A DNA stretch of 64,000 nt from Bacteroidales bacterium UBA2861 (GTDB lineage Bacteria > Bacteroidota > Bacteroidia > Bacteroidales > UBA932), in the NCBI GenBank assembly GCA_002350615.1, contig DEFD01000028.1, positions 412,417 through 476,416 on the forward strand, written 5' to 3'. The notes beneath the pieces are model-generated. The model did not search any database. It was given only the letters and a program-made list of their open reading frames with translations, and had not been told where the DNA came from. The position numbers and the translations under genes are program-made. Of this stretch, positions 33,494-43,724 are shown one piece after another. Positions within the stretch are counted from its first letter, which is position 1, and every line of letters starts with the position of its first letter.

Positions 33494-35903
33494 TATAAGG
33501 ATACAATATATTGCGGCGTCGCTTGCCGCCGCGCTGTGTGCATTGTCCGCGCCGGCGCAGGTGAGCGACAGCCTTGCATTCGAAAAGTCCGGAGCAACTT
33601 CCCCCGCCACCCTGTTGAGGGGCAAGGTTTCCGGCGTGCGGGTGCATAGCCTGGAAGGCGGCCTCAACGGCGCCCTCGCAACCAACATCCGCGGCGTCAA
33701 TTCGCTCCGGAGTGCCTCGAACCCCCTGTGGATCATCGACGGGGTGATGGTCAATGCCGACCTGAGCGGCAACCGCGACGCCTTCTTCCAGTACGGGGAG
33801 AAGAGCTATCCTGCGGCGCTCAACGCAATGGCCTATCTCAACGAATTCGACATCGAAAGCATCGAGGTAATCAAGGATATATCCGCCACGGCGCTCTACG
33901 GAGTCCGCGGAGCGGACGGCGTTATAATCGTAAATACCCTCAAGCCCCTGAACGAAGGCGTGCATTTCAACTGGAATTCGGACCTGAGCTATTCGGGAGG
34001 CGCCTCCGCACCGGGGCATCTGCATTCTTTCAGTCTCACCAATACAATCCGCCAGACGCGCTACATGGTGTCGGGGTATTTCCGCAACCAGCAGGGCTCC
34101 GTCAGCGGGGATAATTCGAATTACGGCGGCGTGAGGGCGGTTTTCGACACCCGAACCAACCGTACGCTCTGGTTCGGGATGAACTTCGCGGCCGCCTTCG
34201 GCAAGATGAGTTCCGCCTCCGGAACGGCTTATTTCGGCCAGCCTTCCATGACCATCGCAATGCGTGACGGCGACTTCTTCCCTCACGACGGAGAAGATGC
34301 CTGGAAGAAGGATTACGACGACGACGTGCAGGAACGCAGGCTCACCAACTCGGTTTGGCTGGCGGTCAACTTCACGAAAAGCCTCCGCCTCAAAACGACC
34401 GTAGGGGTGGATTTCCACAGTAACAACCGTTACATCTGGTACGGCAACGCCCTCAGCTTCGGAGAAGAAAACAACGGAGCTGCGGCGCTGGCTTCCACCA
34501 ACACATTCAAGTTCAATGTCACACCCGAACTGATGTGGAAGAGGTTCATCGGCAAAGACCACCAGGTAGAGGCGGCGGCGGGCGCCGAAGCGGCCGGAGA
34601 AAATACGGCTTACGGCATAATGAACGGGGTGAATTTCTTCTCCCACGACCTTCGCGCCAAGGGACTCAGCCTCGCGGGGAGCAAACCCGTGCTGCACAAG
34701 TACAATCACGACCACTCCAATTTCGCATTTTACGGGCGTTTCGCCTACTCCTGGAAGAACCTTGCCGGAGCCGACGGAGTGCTTCGGGCCGACAAGACTC
34801 CCCGCTACGACGATTCCTTCAACCTTTACGGCGGCGTGAATGCCTGGGTGGATCTCCGAGGCCTGCTGCTGAAGGACTTCGCCCCGCTTTCGTCGCTCCG
34901 TTTCAAAGGAGGATTCGGCGAGGCCGGACGTGAACACTACGTGCCCTACGGACTTTATTCGGACTATACCGGAGGGTACGTGACAGTGCCTAACGACGTG
35001 CAGATGTTCTACGAAGCTCTCAACCGTGTCCGCAGCATCGAGTACAATGTGGGACTGCAGGCCGGCCTGTTCGATGAAAGGATCCGGATTTCTGCCGCAT
35101 GGTTCGACAAACTCAGCGCGGACGTCTTCTCTTCATGGAGTTTCGGCGAACAGCGCGGACGTTATTGGAAAAAGGCATCACGCAAACTTGATTTCAGACA
35201 CGCCTCCCTTGTGGGGAACAGGGGTATGGAATTCGATCTGGCAGCCGATATAATCCGCAACGGGGACTGGAAACAGAGTGTTTACGGCAATGCGACAATT
35301 GCCGCAAACCAGGTTCTCCGGGTTGCGGAAGGAGATGCTTCCGGCAAACTCATAGGCGCCGGACTGAGGAGCAATATCAACGTTGTGGGCTACCAGGTCG
35401 GGGCCATCCACGGTTTCCTTGAAGAAAAGGACGGCAGCTGGATTGACGTTACCGGCGACGGAGTGCTCAACGACTACGACAAGGCCGTGATAGGAAATCC
35501 GATTCCGAAATTCTTCGGCGGCTTCGGCCTGAATCTCCGCTGGCGGGACCTTACGTTCGATGTTCTTGCGGACGGTGCCGCCGGCTTCGACATCCTGAAT
35601 CTCAACGCGCTTCTTTTTGAAGGCGCCGAGCCTTACGACATCTCCGAATCCTATGTGGAGAAAGGGGATTTTCTCAAACTCCGCCGCGTGTCGCTCGGCT
35701 ACAATCTCCCCGTGAAGGGCATTCGCTTCGTGAAGGGGATTGCACTGAGGCTGTCGGCCTGGAACCTTCTCACATCTACCCGCTACAGCGGATACGACCC
35801 GGAGGTGGACTGCTTCGGCACTTCGCCGGTATCGGCAGGAATCGACTACGGCTCCTTCCCTGCTTCCCGCCAGTTCATCGCAGGTATAACCGTTAAATTT
35901 TAG
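33486..35903 (+). CDS. Short SusC-like TonB-dependent outer-membrane receptor
   Basis: 805 residues with a Sec signal peptide (ends APAQ). The mature protein starts directly with a short linker and the plug (LLRGKVSGVRV, NIRGVNSLRSASNPLWIIDG, VIKDISATALYGVRGADGVI), then a 22-strand-type barrel ending FIAGITVKF. The CarboxypepD_reg-like N-terminal domain and an EVVVVGYG TonB-box region, both present in the next gene, are absent. It may be a partner or diverged paralogue of that SusC. It overlaps the previous gene by 8 nt. Confidence 0.85.
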   Translation: MNNIRIQYIAASLAAALCALSAPAQVSDSLAFEKSGATSPATLLRGKVSGVRVHSLEGGLNGALATNIRGVNSLRSASNPLWIIDGVMVNADLSGNRDAFFQYGEKSYPAALNAMAYLNEFDIESIEVIKDISATALYGVRGADGVIIVNTLKPLNEGVHFNWNSDLSYSGGASAPGHLHSFSLTNTIRQTRYMVSGYFRNQQGSVSGDNSNYGGVRAVFDTRTNRTLWFGMNFAAAFGKMSSASGTAYFGQPSMTIAMRDGDFFPHDGEDAWKKDYDDDVQERRLTNSVWLAVNFTKSLRLKTTVGVDFHSNNRYIWYGNALSFGEENNGAAALASTNTFKFNVTPELMWKRFIGKDHQVEAAAGAEAAGENTAYGIMNGVNFFSHDLRAKGLSLAGSKPVLHKYNHDHSNFAFYGRFAYSWKNLAGADGVLRADKTPRYDDSFNLYGGVNAWVDLRGLLLKDFAPLSSLRFKGGFGEAGREHYVPYGLYSDYTGGYVTVPNDVQMFYEALNRVRSIEYNVGLQAGLFDERIRISAAWFDKLSADVFSSWSFGEQRGRYWKKASRKLDFRHASLVGNRGMEFDLAADIIRNGDWKQSVYGNATIAANQVLRVAEGDASGKLIGAGLRSNINVVGYQVGAIHGFLEEKDGSWIDVTGDGVLNDYDKAVIGNPIPKFFGGFGLNLRWRDLTFDVLADGAAGFDILNLNALLFEGAEPYDISESYVEKGDFLKLRRVSLGYNLPVKGIRFVKGIALRLSAWNLLTSTRYSGYDPEVDCFGTSPVSAGIDYGSFPASRQFIAGITVKF

Positions 35904-35915
35904 ATGTGCATGCTT

Positions 35916-38900
35916 ATGAAAAAGTTTGAACGCATTATAGCGATTGTTCTGGTGGCCGCTGCAAGCATTCTCACCGCGGCCCGGGCCTCTGCGCAGACAA
36001 AATTGAGCGGAACAGTCAAAGACGCTGCAGGACAGCCGGTTCCCGGAGCCCTGGTGACCATCGTGGGTAACAGCCGCGTGGGCGCAATGACCGATGCAAA
36101 GGGCAATTATTCCCTGGTCGTCCCCCGCGGAGAGTCGAATCCTGTGATAACAGTTAGCTGCCTCGGCTATGCCACTGCCGAAGAGCCCCTTTCCGGCAGG
36201 TCGGTGATAGATTTCACCCTCAGGGAAGACAGCGAGGAGCTTGAAGAAGTGGTCGTTGTGGGTTACGGTTCCATGCGAAAGAGCGACCTCACCGGTTCCG
36301 TGTCCAGCATACGCATCGACGAAGGCGATGCAGGGCGCAGCTCCTCCATCGACAAACTGCTCCAGGGCCATGCGGCCGGCGTGCAGGTGCTCAGCAACGG
36401 CGGTTCTCCCGACGGAGGCGTGTCCATCCGCGTCCGCGGTCTGGCATCCTTCTCGGGCAGCACCGAGCCTCTGTATGTGGTGGACGGCATCATCATCAAC
36501 ACCTCTTCTTCCTCGGGCACCCTCATCAACCAGGGCATGGACAACACCGGCAGCGACGAGGAGGTGAACGGCCTGCTGGGCCTCAACCCTTCCGACATCG
36601 CCAGCATGGAAATTCTGAAAGATGCTTCTGCAACGGCCATCTACGGCGCCCAGGGAGCCAACGGCGTGGTGCTCATAACCACCAAGGGCGCCAATTCCGA
36701 CAGGCCCCGCATCAGCTTCAACGCGGGCATCGACATCAGCACTCCCTACAAGAAGATGGATATCCTGAGCTTCGACGAGTACACGCAGTACCTCAAGGAG
36801 AAGGCGGATCTCGGAGTGGGCACCCAGGCCGATCTCTATCTTTCCCGTATTTTCCAGGATCCCAGCGGCATGACCGGCCTCAAGGTCGTCCCTGTCGACT
36901 GGCAGGATGAGGCGATGCGCACGGCCCTGAGCCAGCGCTACTACCTCTCCGTGAGCGGCCGCCAGAAAGACCTTGCCTACTCCTTCTCAATGGGCTACAA
37001 CGACACCCAGGGTATCATCAGGAAAACAGGTGTGCAGCAGTACACCGTGCGCCTGAACCTGGACAAGACCATCGCCGGAAAACTCAAGATAGGGACGAAA
37101 ACCAGCCTAGCCTACATCAATTCCAACCTCACGCAGGGAACTGCAGGCGGGCGTATGACGGCCAACACTTCGCTCGTGCGCTCCATGCTATCCTTCCGTC
37201 CTTACGCTACCGATGACCTTGACGACATAGACGACGATGATGTGGATTTCCGCGCAATGCCGACTCTTTGGATAAACAAGGACCATTTCATAAACAACAG
37301 GCGGGAGTACCGTGTGACGCCAAGTATATATGCGGACTGGAAAATCTTCAAATGGCTGTCCTTCCGTTCCACGCTGGGCGGCGACTACCGCTTCAATGAG
37401 CGCAACAAGTTCAAGTCCGCCTTCATCAACAGCACCGCGGAAGGCACCAACGGGGCCGTGGCAACGATTGAGTATTTCAACTGGAACTGGGATAATCTGC
37501 TGAACGCAAGCAAGAAAATCGGCAGGCATTCCATCACCGGCACTCTCGGCTCCGCCGCGGCATCCCGCTTCAGCTCCACCCAGACCATACAGGGCTGGAA
37601 TATATTGCAGTACACCGGGAGGATGGCATCCCTGAACAATGCTCCCAACACCCTCATCTCGTACGCGGAAAGCGAATCGACAACCTTGTCCTACTTCGCG
37701 AGGGGCATATATAATTACGACGACCGCTATGTTCTCACCGCAACGCTGCGTGCCGACGGCTCCAGCAAGTTCAACGGTGCCAACAAGTGGTCCTATTTCC
37801 CTTCCTTCGCATTCGCGTGGAGGCTCAGCGAGGAGCATTGGTTCAATGTGCCCTTCATTTCCTCCGCCAAACTGCGTCTCGGATGGGGTCGCGTAGGCAA
37901 CCAGACGGTGGCCAACTATCAGACCATGTACACTTATGCTTCCGATCACGTGTCTTCCCACGATCCTGTGACGAACTCGGGCTTTGTGGTCGCGCTCTAT
38001 CCGGACAACCTTGCGAACCTGAAGCTGAAATGGGAAACCAGCGAGCAGGTGAATGCGGGCGCCGACCTCAGCCTGTGGAAAGGAAGGCTGGCGCTCACTG
38101 CGGATGTTTACTACAAGCGGACCTATGATCTGCTCCAATCCAAGACCATAGCATCCTCTTCCGGCTTCACAAGTACCTATGTGAACGAAGGTTCCATTGA
38201 GAACAAGGGACTGGAATTCACGCTGGACGCAGTTCCGGTCAAGTTGCGCAATCTGGAGTGGGCGGTGAACGGGAATATTTCCTTCAACCGCAACAAGATC
38301 CTGTCAATCAATAAGGATGCCGCCGCAAAGTCCATCTGGGTGAGCACCACCAGGCAAAAAGATGTTGTGTACTTCGAGGGGCAGCAGATAGGGACTTCCA
38401 ACTATTGCGTGCAGACCGCCAATATTTTCATGGAGGGTTATCCAATGGGCTTGTTCTACGGCTACAAGGTCAAGGGGATAGTCCCCGTGGGCGGCCAGGG
38501 CGTTCCGCTTTCTGCCGACGGCGCCCGGGGAATTCCCGGACAGTTCGACTATTACGACCTCAACGGCAACGGTTACATCGACGAGGACGACCGCTGTATC
38601 ATAGGCGATCCCAACCCGGACTTCACCTATGGTTTCGGAACCACCCTCACATGGAAGCGATTCACGCTCGGTGCCATGTTCAACGGAGTTTACGGGAACG
38701 AGATATTCAACGTGAACCTTGCTGTTGAAACGGAAACCAATTCTTCCGGACGCAATGTCAAACGGGACGCCTGGAAGAAGGCCTGGACTCCGGACAGGAC
38801 CGACACCCGTTATCCCGCCCTCGGCCTGATCCGCGCCCAGGACTACAAGATGTTCTCGGATTTCTACCTTGAAAATGCTTCCTACCTGCGTCTTGCCAAT

Positions 38901-39119
38901 GTTTCACTGAGCTATGACATCCCGGTGAAGAAGGGAGCCAAGGTGGTGAAACGCGCATCGGTAGGAGCGAGCGTCTCCAATGTATGGATATGGACCTACT
39001 ACAGCGGCTGGGATCCCGAAGTGAACAGCTACGGAACCAACGTGCGCAAGATGGGCGTCGATCAGGGATCATACCCTAACAACCGCGCATTCAGCTTCGA
39101 TGTTAAATTAACCTTCTAG
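35916..39119 (+). CDS. SusC-like TonB-dependent receptor
   Basis: 1067 residues from ATG 35916; two in-frame ATGs 6 and 12 nt earlier give only a short extension. After the signal come a CarboxypepD_reg-like domain (TKLSGTVKDAAGQPVPGALV), the TonB-box region (LEEVVVVGYGSMRKSDLTGS), the plug (VRGLASFSGSTEPLYVVDG, DASATAIYGAQGANGV) and the barrel (ends FSFDVKLTF). With SusD it imports oligosaccharides across the outer membrane. The SusD-like gene follows by 12 nt. Confidence 0.95.
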   Translation: MKKFERIIAIVLVAAASILTAARASAQTKLSGTVKDAAGQPVPGALVTIVGNSRVGAMTDAKGNYSLVVPRGESNPVITVSCLGYATAEEPLSGRSVIDFTLREDSEELEEVVVVGYGSMRKSDLTGSVSSIRIDEGDAGRSSSIDKLLQGHAAGVQVLSNGGSPDGGVSIRVRGLASFSGSTEPLYVVDGIIINTSSSSGTLINQGMDNTGSDEEVNGLLGLNPSDIASMEILKDASATAIYGAQGANGVVLITTKGANSDRPRISFNAGIDISTPYKKMDILSFDEYTQYLKEKADLGVGTQADLYLSRIFQDPSGMTGLKVVPVDWQDEAMRTALSQRYYLSVSGRQKDLAYSFSMGYNDTQGIIRKTGVQQYTVRLNLDKTIAGKLKIGTKTSLAYINSNLTQGTAGGRMTANTSLVRSMLSFRPYATDDLDDIDDDDVDFRAMPTLWINKDHFINNRREYRVTPSIYADWKIFKWLSFRSTLGGDYRFNERNKFKSAFINSTAEGTNGAVATIEYFNWNWDNLLNASKKIGRHSITGTLGSAAASRFSSTQTIQGWNILQYTGRMASLNNAPNTLISYAESESTTLSYFARGIYNYDDRYVLTATLRADGSSKFNGANKWSYFPSFAFAWRLSEEHWFNVPFISSAKLRLGWGRVGNQTVANYQTMYTYASDHVSSHDPVTNSGFVVALYPDNLANLKLKWETSEQVNAGADLSLWKGRLALTADVYYKRTYDLLQSKTIASSSGFTSTYVNEGSIENKGLEFTLDAVPVKLRNLEWAVNGNISFNRNKILSINKDAAAKSIWVSTTRQKDVVYFEGQQIGTSNYCVQTANIFMEGYPMGLFYGYKVKGIVPVGGQGVPLSADGARGIPGQFDYYDLNGNGYIDEDDRCIIGDPNPDFTYGFGTTLTWKRFTLGAMFNGVYGNEIFNVNLAVETETNSSGRNVKRDAWKKAWTPDRTDTRYPALGLIRAQDYKMFSDFYLENASYLRLANVSLSYDIPVKKGAKVVKRASVGASVSNVWIWTYYSGWDPEVNSYGTNVRKMGVDQGSYPNNRAFSFDVKLTF

Positions 39120-39131
39120 ACAGTTCGGAAA

Positions 39132-40937
39132 ATGAAAAAGATAAACGCAATCATCCTTTGCACAGCCTTGGCCGCGATGCCGGCCTGCTCCGGATTTCTG
39201 GACCAGAACCCCACCACGTCACTCTCCGAAAAGACGGTTTACAGTTCCGAGAGTACGCTTGAATCCCAGGTGACCGGCTGCTATCTGTCCATGCATGACA
39301 GTTATCTCTGGAAAGGTTGCATGGCGGAGTTTTTCCACACTTCTTCAGGGCTTCTGATGTGGAAAGGCATCCGCAATACGGACGAGTGGCTGGACGGGCT
39401 CAATTTCGCCAAATATTCCACCAACGATGCCGGCAACACCAGGATATGGCGCGCCCTTTATACCGGCATTAACCGCTGCAACAGGCTTCTGGCGGCCTTG
39501 CCGGACAGTCCGGTGGAGCAGTCTTTCAAAACGGAGGTCGAGGCGGAAGTCCGCCTGATAGGGGGAATCCTGTTTTTCACCGCCGTTAGGATTTGGGGAG
39601 ATGTGCCCCTTATCCTCAAACCTGCGGAAGACTACAACCATGTGAACAATCCGCGTGTGCATTTCGTCGAGATTTATACCCAGGTCCTTGACGACCTGAC
39701 ATTCGCGGAGAAGAATATGCGCGACGCGGCGCGTCAGGAAGAGGTGAATCCGGGGAAGGGACGTCCCAACAGATGGGCGGCCACATCCATGAAGGCATCG
39801 GTGTACATCACCATCGCTTCGCTCCTGGATTCCCCCGACGACAATTTCTGGGACAATGACAAGCCGGGGCGCACCCCGGATTTCAGCGGGCTCGGAATCC
39901 GTACGGCGGATGATGCATACAGGCTTGCCTACAATACGGCCGAGAACGTGATACAGAACGGACCCTACAGCCTTGTTCCCGACTACCGCACCCTATTCCG
40001 TTGGAGCGAGGCCGGAGACTGGTTCCTGCCAGAACGTATCATCTGCCTTGAATCCACGCCGGAAGCCGGTCAGAACTACAATTCCGTGCGAATGCTCCCT
40101 CAATATCCAGAAGGCTCGGCCAATACGGTTACCGAAAACAGGAACTGGGGCCGGGTGCGTCCGTCACGTTTTCTGATTGACAATTTCATCCGTGTGGGCG
40201 GAGGTTTCAAGGGAACTGAAGAAACGACGCAGGACATATACCAGACTACGACGGACCCCCGTTACGATGCATCTTTCTTCACATCCTTCCTAAACCAGTC
40301 CACACAAAAGACAGTCAAGACCTATCCGCTTGTAATTGTTTCGAGCAGTGACGCTACTGCATTCCCTTACTATAAGAAGTATCTGGATCCCTCTTACGAC
40401 GTTACCAACGGAAAGGCGGATTTCTACCTGATGCGTCTTGCTGAGCTGTACCTCATAAGTGCGGAAGCGTCGGCCGGACTTTGCAGCAGCATTGGGGACA
40501 ATTACTCGCAGAGGGCGCTGGACAGGCTCAACGACATACGCCGCCGTGCACGTCAGTCCACTGACAGCGGCGAGGAGGCCCTCAATCCCGTCGAGCTGCA
40601 GATGTCCGATTTCTCTTCCCCTCAGGAACTTCTGAACATGGTGTTCTGGGACAGGGTTTGCGAACTCACGGGCGAAGGCCACGAAAGGTTCGACACTCAC
40701 CGTCACGGTGCAACCTGGCTCAGGGACAATATCGCGATTCCCGAGAACCATTTCCTGGAGGACAATCCGAATCACGACGCCCACTGGCGCTACAGCTACA
40801 TAGGCGCTGAAGAACGTGGCTACACTTTCCCCACGGACGTGCAGCAGCTCCGCAAGAGCCTGCTCAGCTCTGTGCCTTACAGCGAAGTGACCTACAATAC
40901 CAAGATTGACGGACAGAACGATTTCTACTGGCAATAG
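39132..40937 (+). CDS. SusD/RagB-family nutrient-binding lipoprotein
   Basis: 601 residues. Lipobox PACS with Cys20, then the family's start SGFLDQNPTTSLSEKTVY. TPR-like helices (IWRALYTGINRCNRLLAAL; RLIGGILFFTAVRIWGDVPLI) and the conserved end (FYLMRLAELYLISAEA ... LNDIRRRAR ... FWDRVCELTGEGHERFD) are intact. It lids the SusC barrel and binds glycans outside the cell. It is the only SusD for two SusC-like genes. Confidence 0.95.
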   Translation: MKKINAIILCTALAAMPACSGFLDQNPTTSLSEKTVYSSESTLESQVTGCYLSMHDSYLWKGCMAEFFHTSSGLLMWKGIRNTDEWLDGLNFAKYSTNDAGNTRIWRALYTGINRCNRLLAALPDSPVEQSFKTEVEAEVRLIGGILFFTAVRIWGDVPLILKPAEDYNHVNNPRVHFVEIYTQVLDDLTFAEKNMRDAARQEEVNPGKGRPNRWAATSMKASVYITIASLLDSPDDNFWDNDKPGRTPDFSGLGIRTADDAYRLAYNTAENVIQNGPYSLVPDYRTLFRWSEAGDWFLPERIICLESTPEAGQNYNSVRMLPQYPEGSANTVTENRNWGRVRPSRFLIDNFIRVGGGFKGTEETTQDIYQTTTDPRYDASFFTSFLNQSTQKTVKTYPLVIVSSSDATAFPYYKKYLDPSYDVTNGKADFYLMRLAELYLISAEASAGLCSSIGDNYSQRALDRLNDIRRRARQSTDSGEEALNPVELQMSDFSSPQELLNMVFWDRVCELTGEGHERFDTHRHGATWLRDNIAIPENHFLEDNPNHDAHWRYSYIGAEERGYTFPTDVQQLRKSLLSSVPYSEVTYNTKIDGQNDFYWQ

Positions 40938-40940
40938 GAT

Positions 40941-43718
40941 ATGAGAAAGCTGTTTGCCTTTGCCGCGGCCGCGATCTTTTTCGCTGCTTCATGCCAGCCG
41001 GAAGAGCGGGCATCATCTGCAGTCGCAGAAAACGAAAAGGAATTCCCGGTGCGCGCCGGAGGCCTTCTCGGTGAGTGGTCGCCCGGCGACAGCCTGACCA
41101 TAGTGGACAACACCGGCTGCCATGTTTTCACGGCAGCTGCGGCAGGAGCCGAGGTGCCCTTTTCCGGACAGGCTTACACGAGGAGCCGCAGCCGCATTGC
41201 GGTATATCCCTGCGTGCAGGGCTTCAGGATCGATGATGCAAGCTTCAGAGTTGAGGCGGCCACGTCCGTGCAGAGGGAGTTCATCCCCGCCGAGGCGGCA
41301 TATTGCATAGGGAATGCCTTCAGCATGAAGGACCTGGCCGCAGCCATCAGATTCAGCATTGTCTCGGACGATGTCGAGTCGGTGAGCATTACGCCGGTGG
41401 GCGGCGGTTCCCTTTCGGGCCATGCGGTATTCTCCTTCTCGGCCTCGGGTTCCATGAGCCTCTCCCATGAAGGCGGCGGAGCTTCCGTCCGGCTTCTTCC
41501 GCCGGAAGGCGAACGGTTCCTTGCTCCCGGAGAGCACTATATATCCTGCCTTCCTGGGAATTTTGCCAAAGGACTTCATTTCACCGCGGTGCGCAAAGGC
41601 GACCGCGATATCGATACGGCAATCCCGGCTGCCGCTCTGCATACAGGCAGGGTTTTCGATGCCGGCGTGATAGAGGACGGCATGGCTCCTCCGCTTCAGC
41701 CGGTGGATATCGACATCCTTTTCCTTGACAACTCCGACGGCGCCAAGTTCCAATGGCCCTTCAGGACGCCTTCCGAGAGTGAAATCTCCAGCTCTTTCAG
41801 CGAGGAAGCGAGTTCTTTCGTGAGGCAGGTAAAAGATTTCGTAATGCCTGACAAAGACGGAGGTTATACCGTCACGATGTACTCGTCCATCGGTTTCGCA
41901 AAACATTCCACAATGGGGCTTCGCATGGGTGGAAAGGCGGGAGATTATATCGATCTCCCCGTCATTCGCGGGCGTTATCTTACCGGAGTCACCGTTGTCG
42001 GAGGAAATGTAAGTTCCGCCCTCAGGGTAGAGAATAAGGACGGCTCGCCCGTCATGGGAGGCAACCTCGTTTCCTCCTTCGGCGAGGTTGGGGCGTCTTT
42101 CAGCTGGACTCTTTATGATTCCGAACTTTCAGGGGCCTGTCGGCTGGTTGCAGACAATGCCAGCGCCATTGCGATAAGGAGGATTACTCTTCATTATGCT
42201 ATGGAGAGCGTGCCTCTGCCGCAGGAAGAAGTATCCCCGCTGGATCTCGGACTGAGGCAGGCGGCCAGCGGGACCGAACGCTTCTCGATCATCCGCAAGG
42301 CGCATCTTCTCGCCCTTGCGATAGGCCGTCAGGTAGATTATACCGGAGTGGGGACGGTGGATCTCGAGATACCTTCAGGCGCTCCTTCCATTCCCGTCGG
42401 AGAGAATACAGACTTCAAGGGCACCGTTTTCAATGTGCTGAACAAGTCCAAGGATATCAATCTTTTCCTTTACAATAAAACGCGTAAATCCATAGTGCTC
42501 AGCGGAGCCCAGATCGACGGCAGGGACTTCACTTCCGTGCCCCAGCTGAACAACGGACTCTACCTTCTGATTGTGGAAGACAAGACGCCCTGGGTCATCC
42601 AGCGTGAGAACCATGACTATGGCGCCAACCGCGTCGAGGCCATCATGGTACGTGACGGAGTCGCCTACAACGGCCCCATCGCACCTTACGACACCCCTGC
42701 AAGCGTTCCCGTCTGCAGCTATATAGAGGTGGACGACAGTCAGAAGGCCTTCTGCAATGTCACGCTCAACCGCGACCCGGCATCCACCTTCCGCACTTTC
42801 CTGGTGAGGATGGAATCACTGAATAACATGAAGATTTCGAACGTGACCATCAATACGCCGGATGCGGGCGGCATGATTGGCGATGCCGCGATCCGCGTTC
42901 ACAATTCCACGAATCTGCTGATGGAGGACGTGACTGTCAATGGCAGTTATTCAAAAACAGATACTTACGGCTACGGCATTTCGCTCAACGGCATCTGGAA
43001 TTCCACTTACCGGCGCATTTCATCCCACACCGACTGGGGAGTTTTCGGCTGCAACAACATGCACGATTCCGTAATAGAGGATTGCAATATCGACCGCTTC
43101 GACACCCACTGCTACGGACGGAACATCACGGTGCGCAATTCCACCGTCACGGGCCGCGGACTACCTGTTTCATCGGTCTTCGGCACCATACTGCTGGAGC
43201 ACAATACCTATGTCAGCTGCTATCCTTATTCCATAAGGGCGGACTATTTTACCTATATCCCCATGGATATCGTTATAAGGGATTGCGAGATGACGGCTTC
43301 CGGAGCATGGATTTTCCCCATGGGGCGTCTTGACAATGTGATTGCGGAGCGTCCGGAACGGGAGAAGAAGTGCTGGCACAACGTGACGATTGACGGCTTC
43401 AAGGTGCATGTGCCGAAAAATGCCACCACTATGTCGCTGTACAGGCCGTCCGGTTCGAATACTTACGGGAAGCCTCTCGGATATCTTTCGAAGATAGATA
43501 TAAAAAGACTCGAATTCATTTATCCATCAGGAGCTTCCAGCGTGGATTTCAATCTCTCCAGCGTAAATGCGACCCTTGAAAACAGTCTGGACTGCAAGTT
43601 TGATTCGTGCACCCTTGCAGCTCCTGGAAGCTCGTCGCCGGTGAGGGTGACACTGAACCTAAAGGGCCCTCAGGACACTCACAGCGTGACAGATTCGGAT
43701 ATTACTATTGTTGAATAA
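40941..43718 (+). CDS. Lipoprotein: fimbrillin-like N-terminus, shared domain, C-terminal beta-helix
   Basis: 925 residues. Lipobox AASC (Cys18). Residues ~20-240 resemble fimbrillin/Mfa-like domains (LLGEWSPGDSLTIVDN, LAAAIRFSI, ISCLPGNF). Residues ~256-415 are the domain shared with the BACON proteins (DYIDLPVIRG, RRITLHYA). Residues ~425-925 form a right-handed parallel beta-helix, with short repeated strands such as MKISNVTINT, LLMEDVTVNG, SVIEDCNIDR, ITVRNSTVTG. Beta-helices in such loci are often polysaccharide lyases or GH28-like hydrolases; no catalytic motif is evident. It may be the locus' only enzyme, or a binding protein. Confidence 0.8.
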   Translation: MRKLFAFAAAAIFFAASCQPEERASSAVAENEKEFPVRAGGLLGEWSPGDSLTIVDNTGCHVFTAAAAGAEVPFSGQAYTRSRSRIAVYPCVQGFRIDDASFRVEAATSVQREFIPAEAAYCIGNAFSMKDLAAAIRFSIVSDDVESVSITPVGGGSLSGHAVFSFSASGSMSLSHEGGGASVRLLPPEGERFLAPGEHYISCLPGNFAKGLHFTAVRKGDRDIDTAIPAAALHTGRVFDAGVIEDGMAPPLQPVDIDILFLDNSDGAKFQWPFRTPSESEISSSFSEEASSFVRQVKDFVMPDKDGGYTVTMYSSIGFAKHSTMGLRMGGKAGDYIDLPVIRGRYLTGVTVVGGNVSSALRVENKDGSPVMGGNLVSSFGEVGASFSWTLYDSELSGACRLVADNASAIAIRRITLHYAMESVPLPQEEVSPLDLGLRQAASGTERFSIIRKAHLLALAIGRQVDYTGVGTVDLEIPSGAPSIPVGENTDFKGTVFNVLNKSKDINLFLYNKTRKSIVLSGAQIDGRDFTSVPQLNNGLYLLIVEDKTPWVIQRENHDYGANRVEAIMVRDGVAYNGPIAPYDTPASVPVCSYIEVDDSQKAFCNVTLNRDPASTFRTFLVRMESLNNMKISNVTINTPDAGGMIGDAAIRVHNSTNLLMEDVTVNGSYSKTDTYGYGISLNGIWNSTYRRISSHTDWGVFGCNNMHDSVIEDCNIDRFDTHCYGRNITVRNSTVTGRGLPVSSVFGTILLEHNTYVSCYPYSIRADYFTYIPMDIVIRDCEMTASGAWIFPMGRLDNVIAERPEREKKCWHNVTIDGFKVHVPKNATTMSLYRPSGSNTYGKPLGYLSKIDIKRLEFIYPSGASSVDFNLSSVNATLENSLDCKFDSCTLAAPGSSSPVRVTLNLKGPQDTHSVTDSDITIVE

Positions 43719-43724
43719 AGTTTG

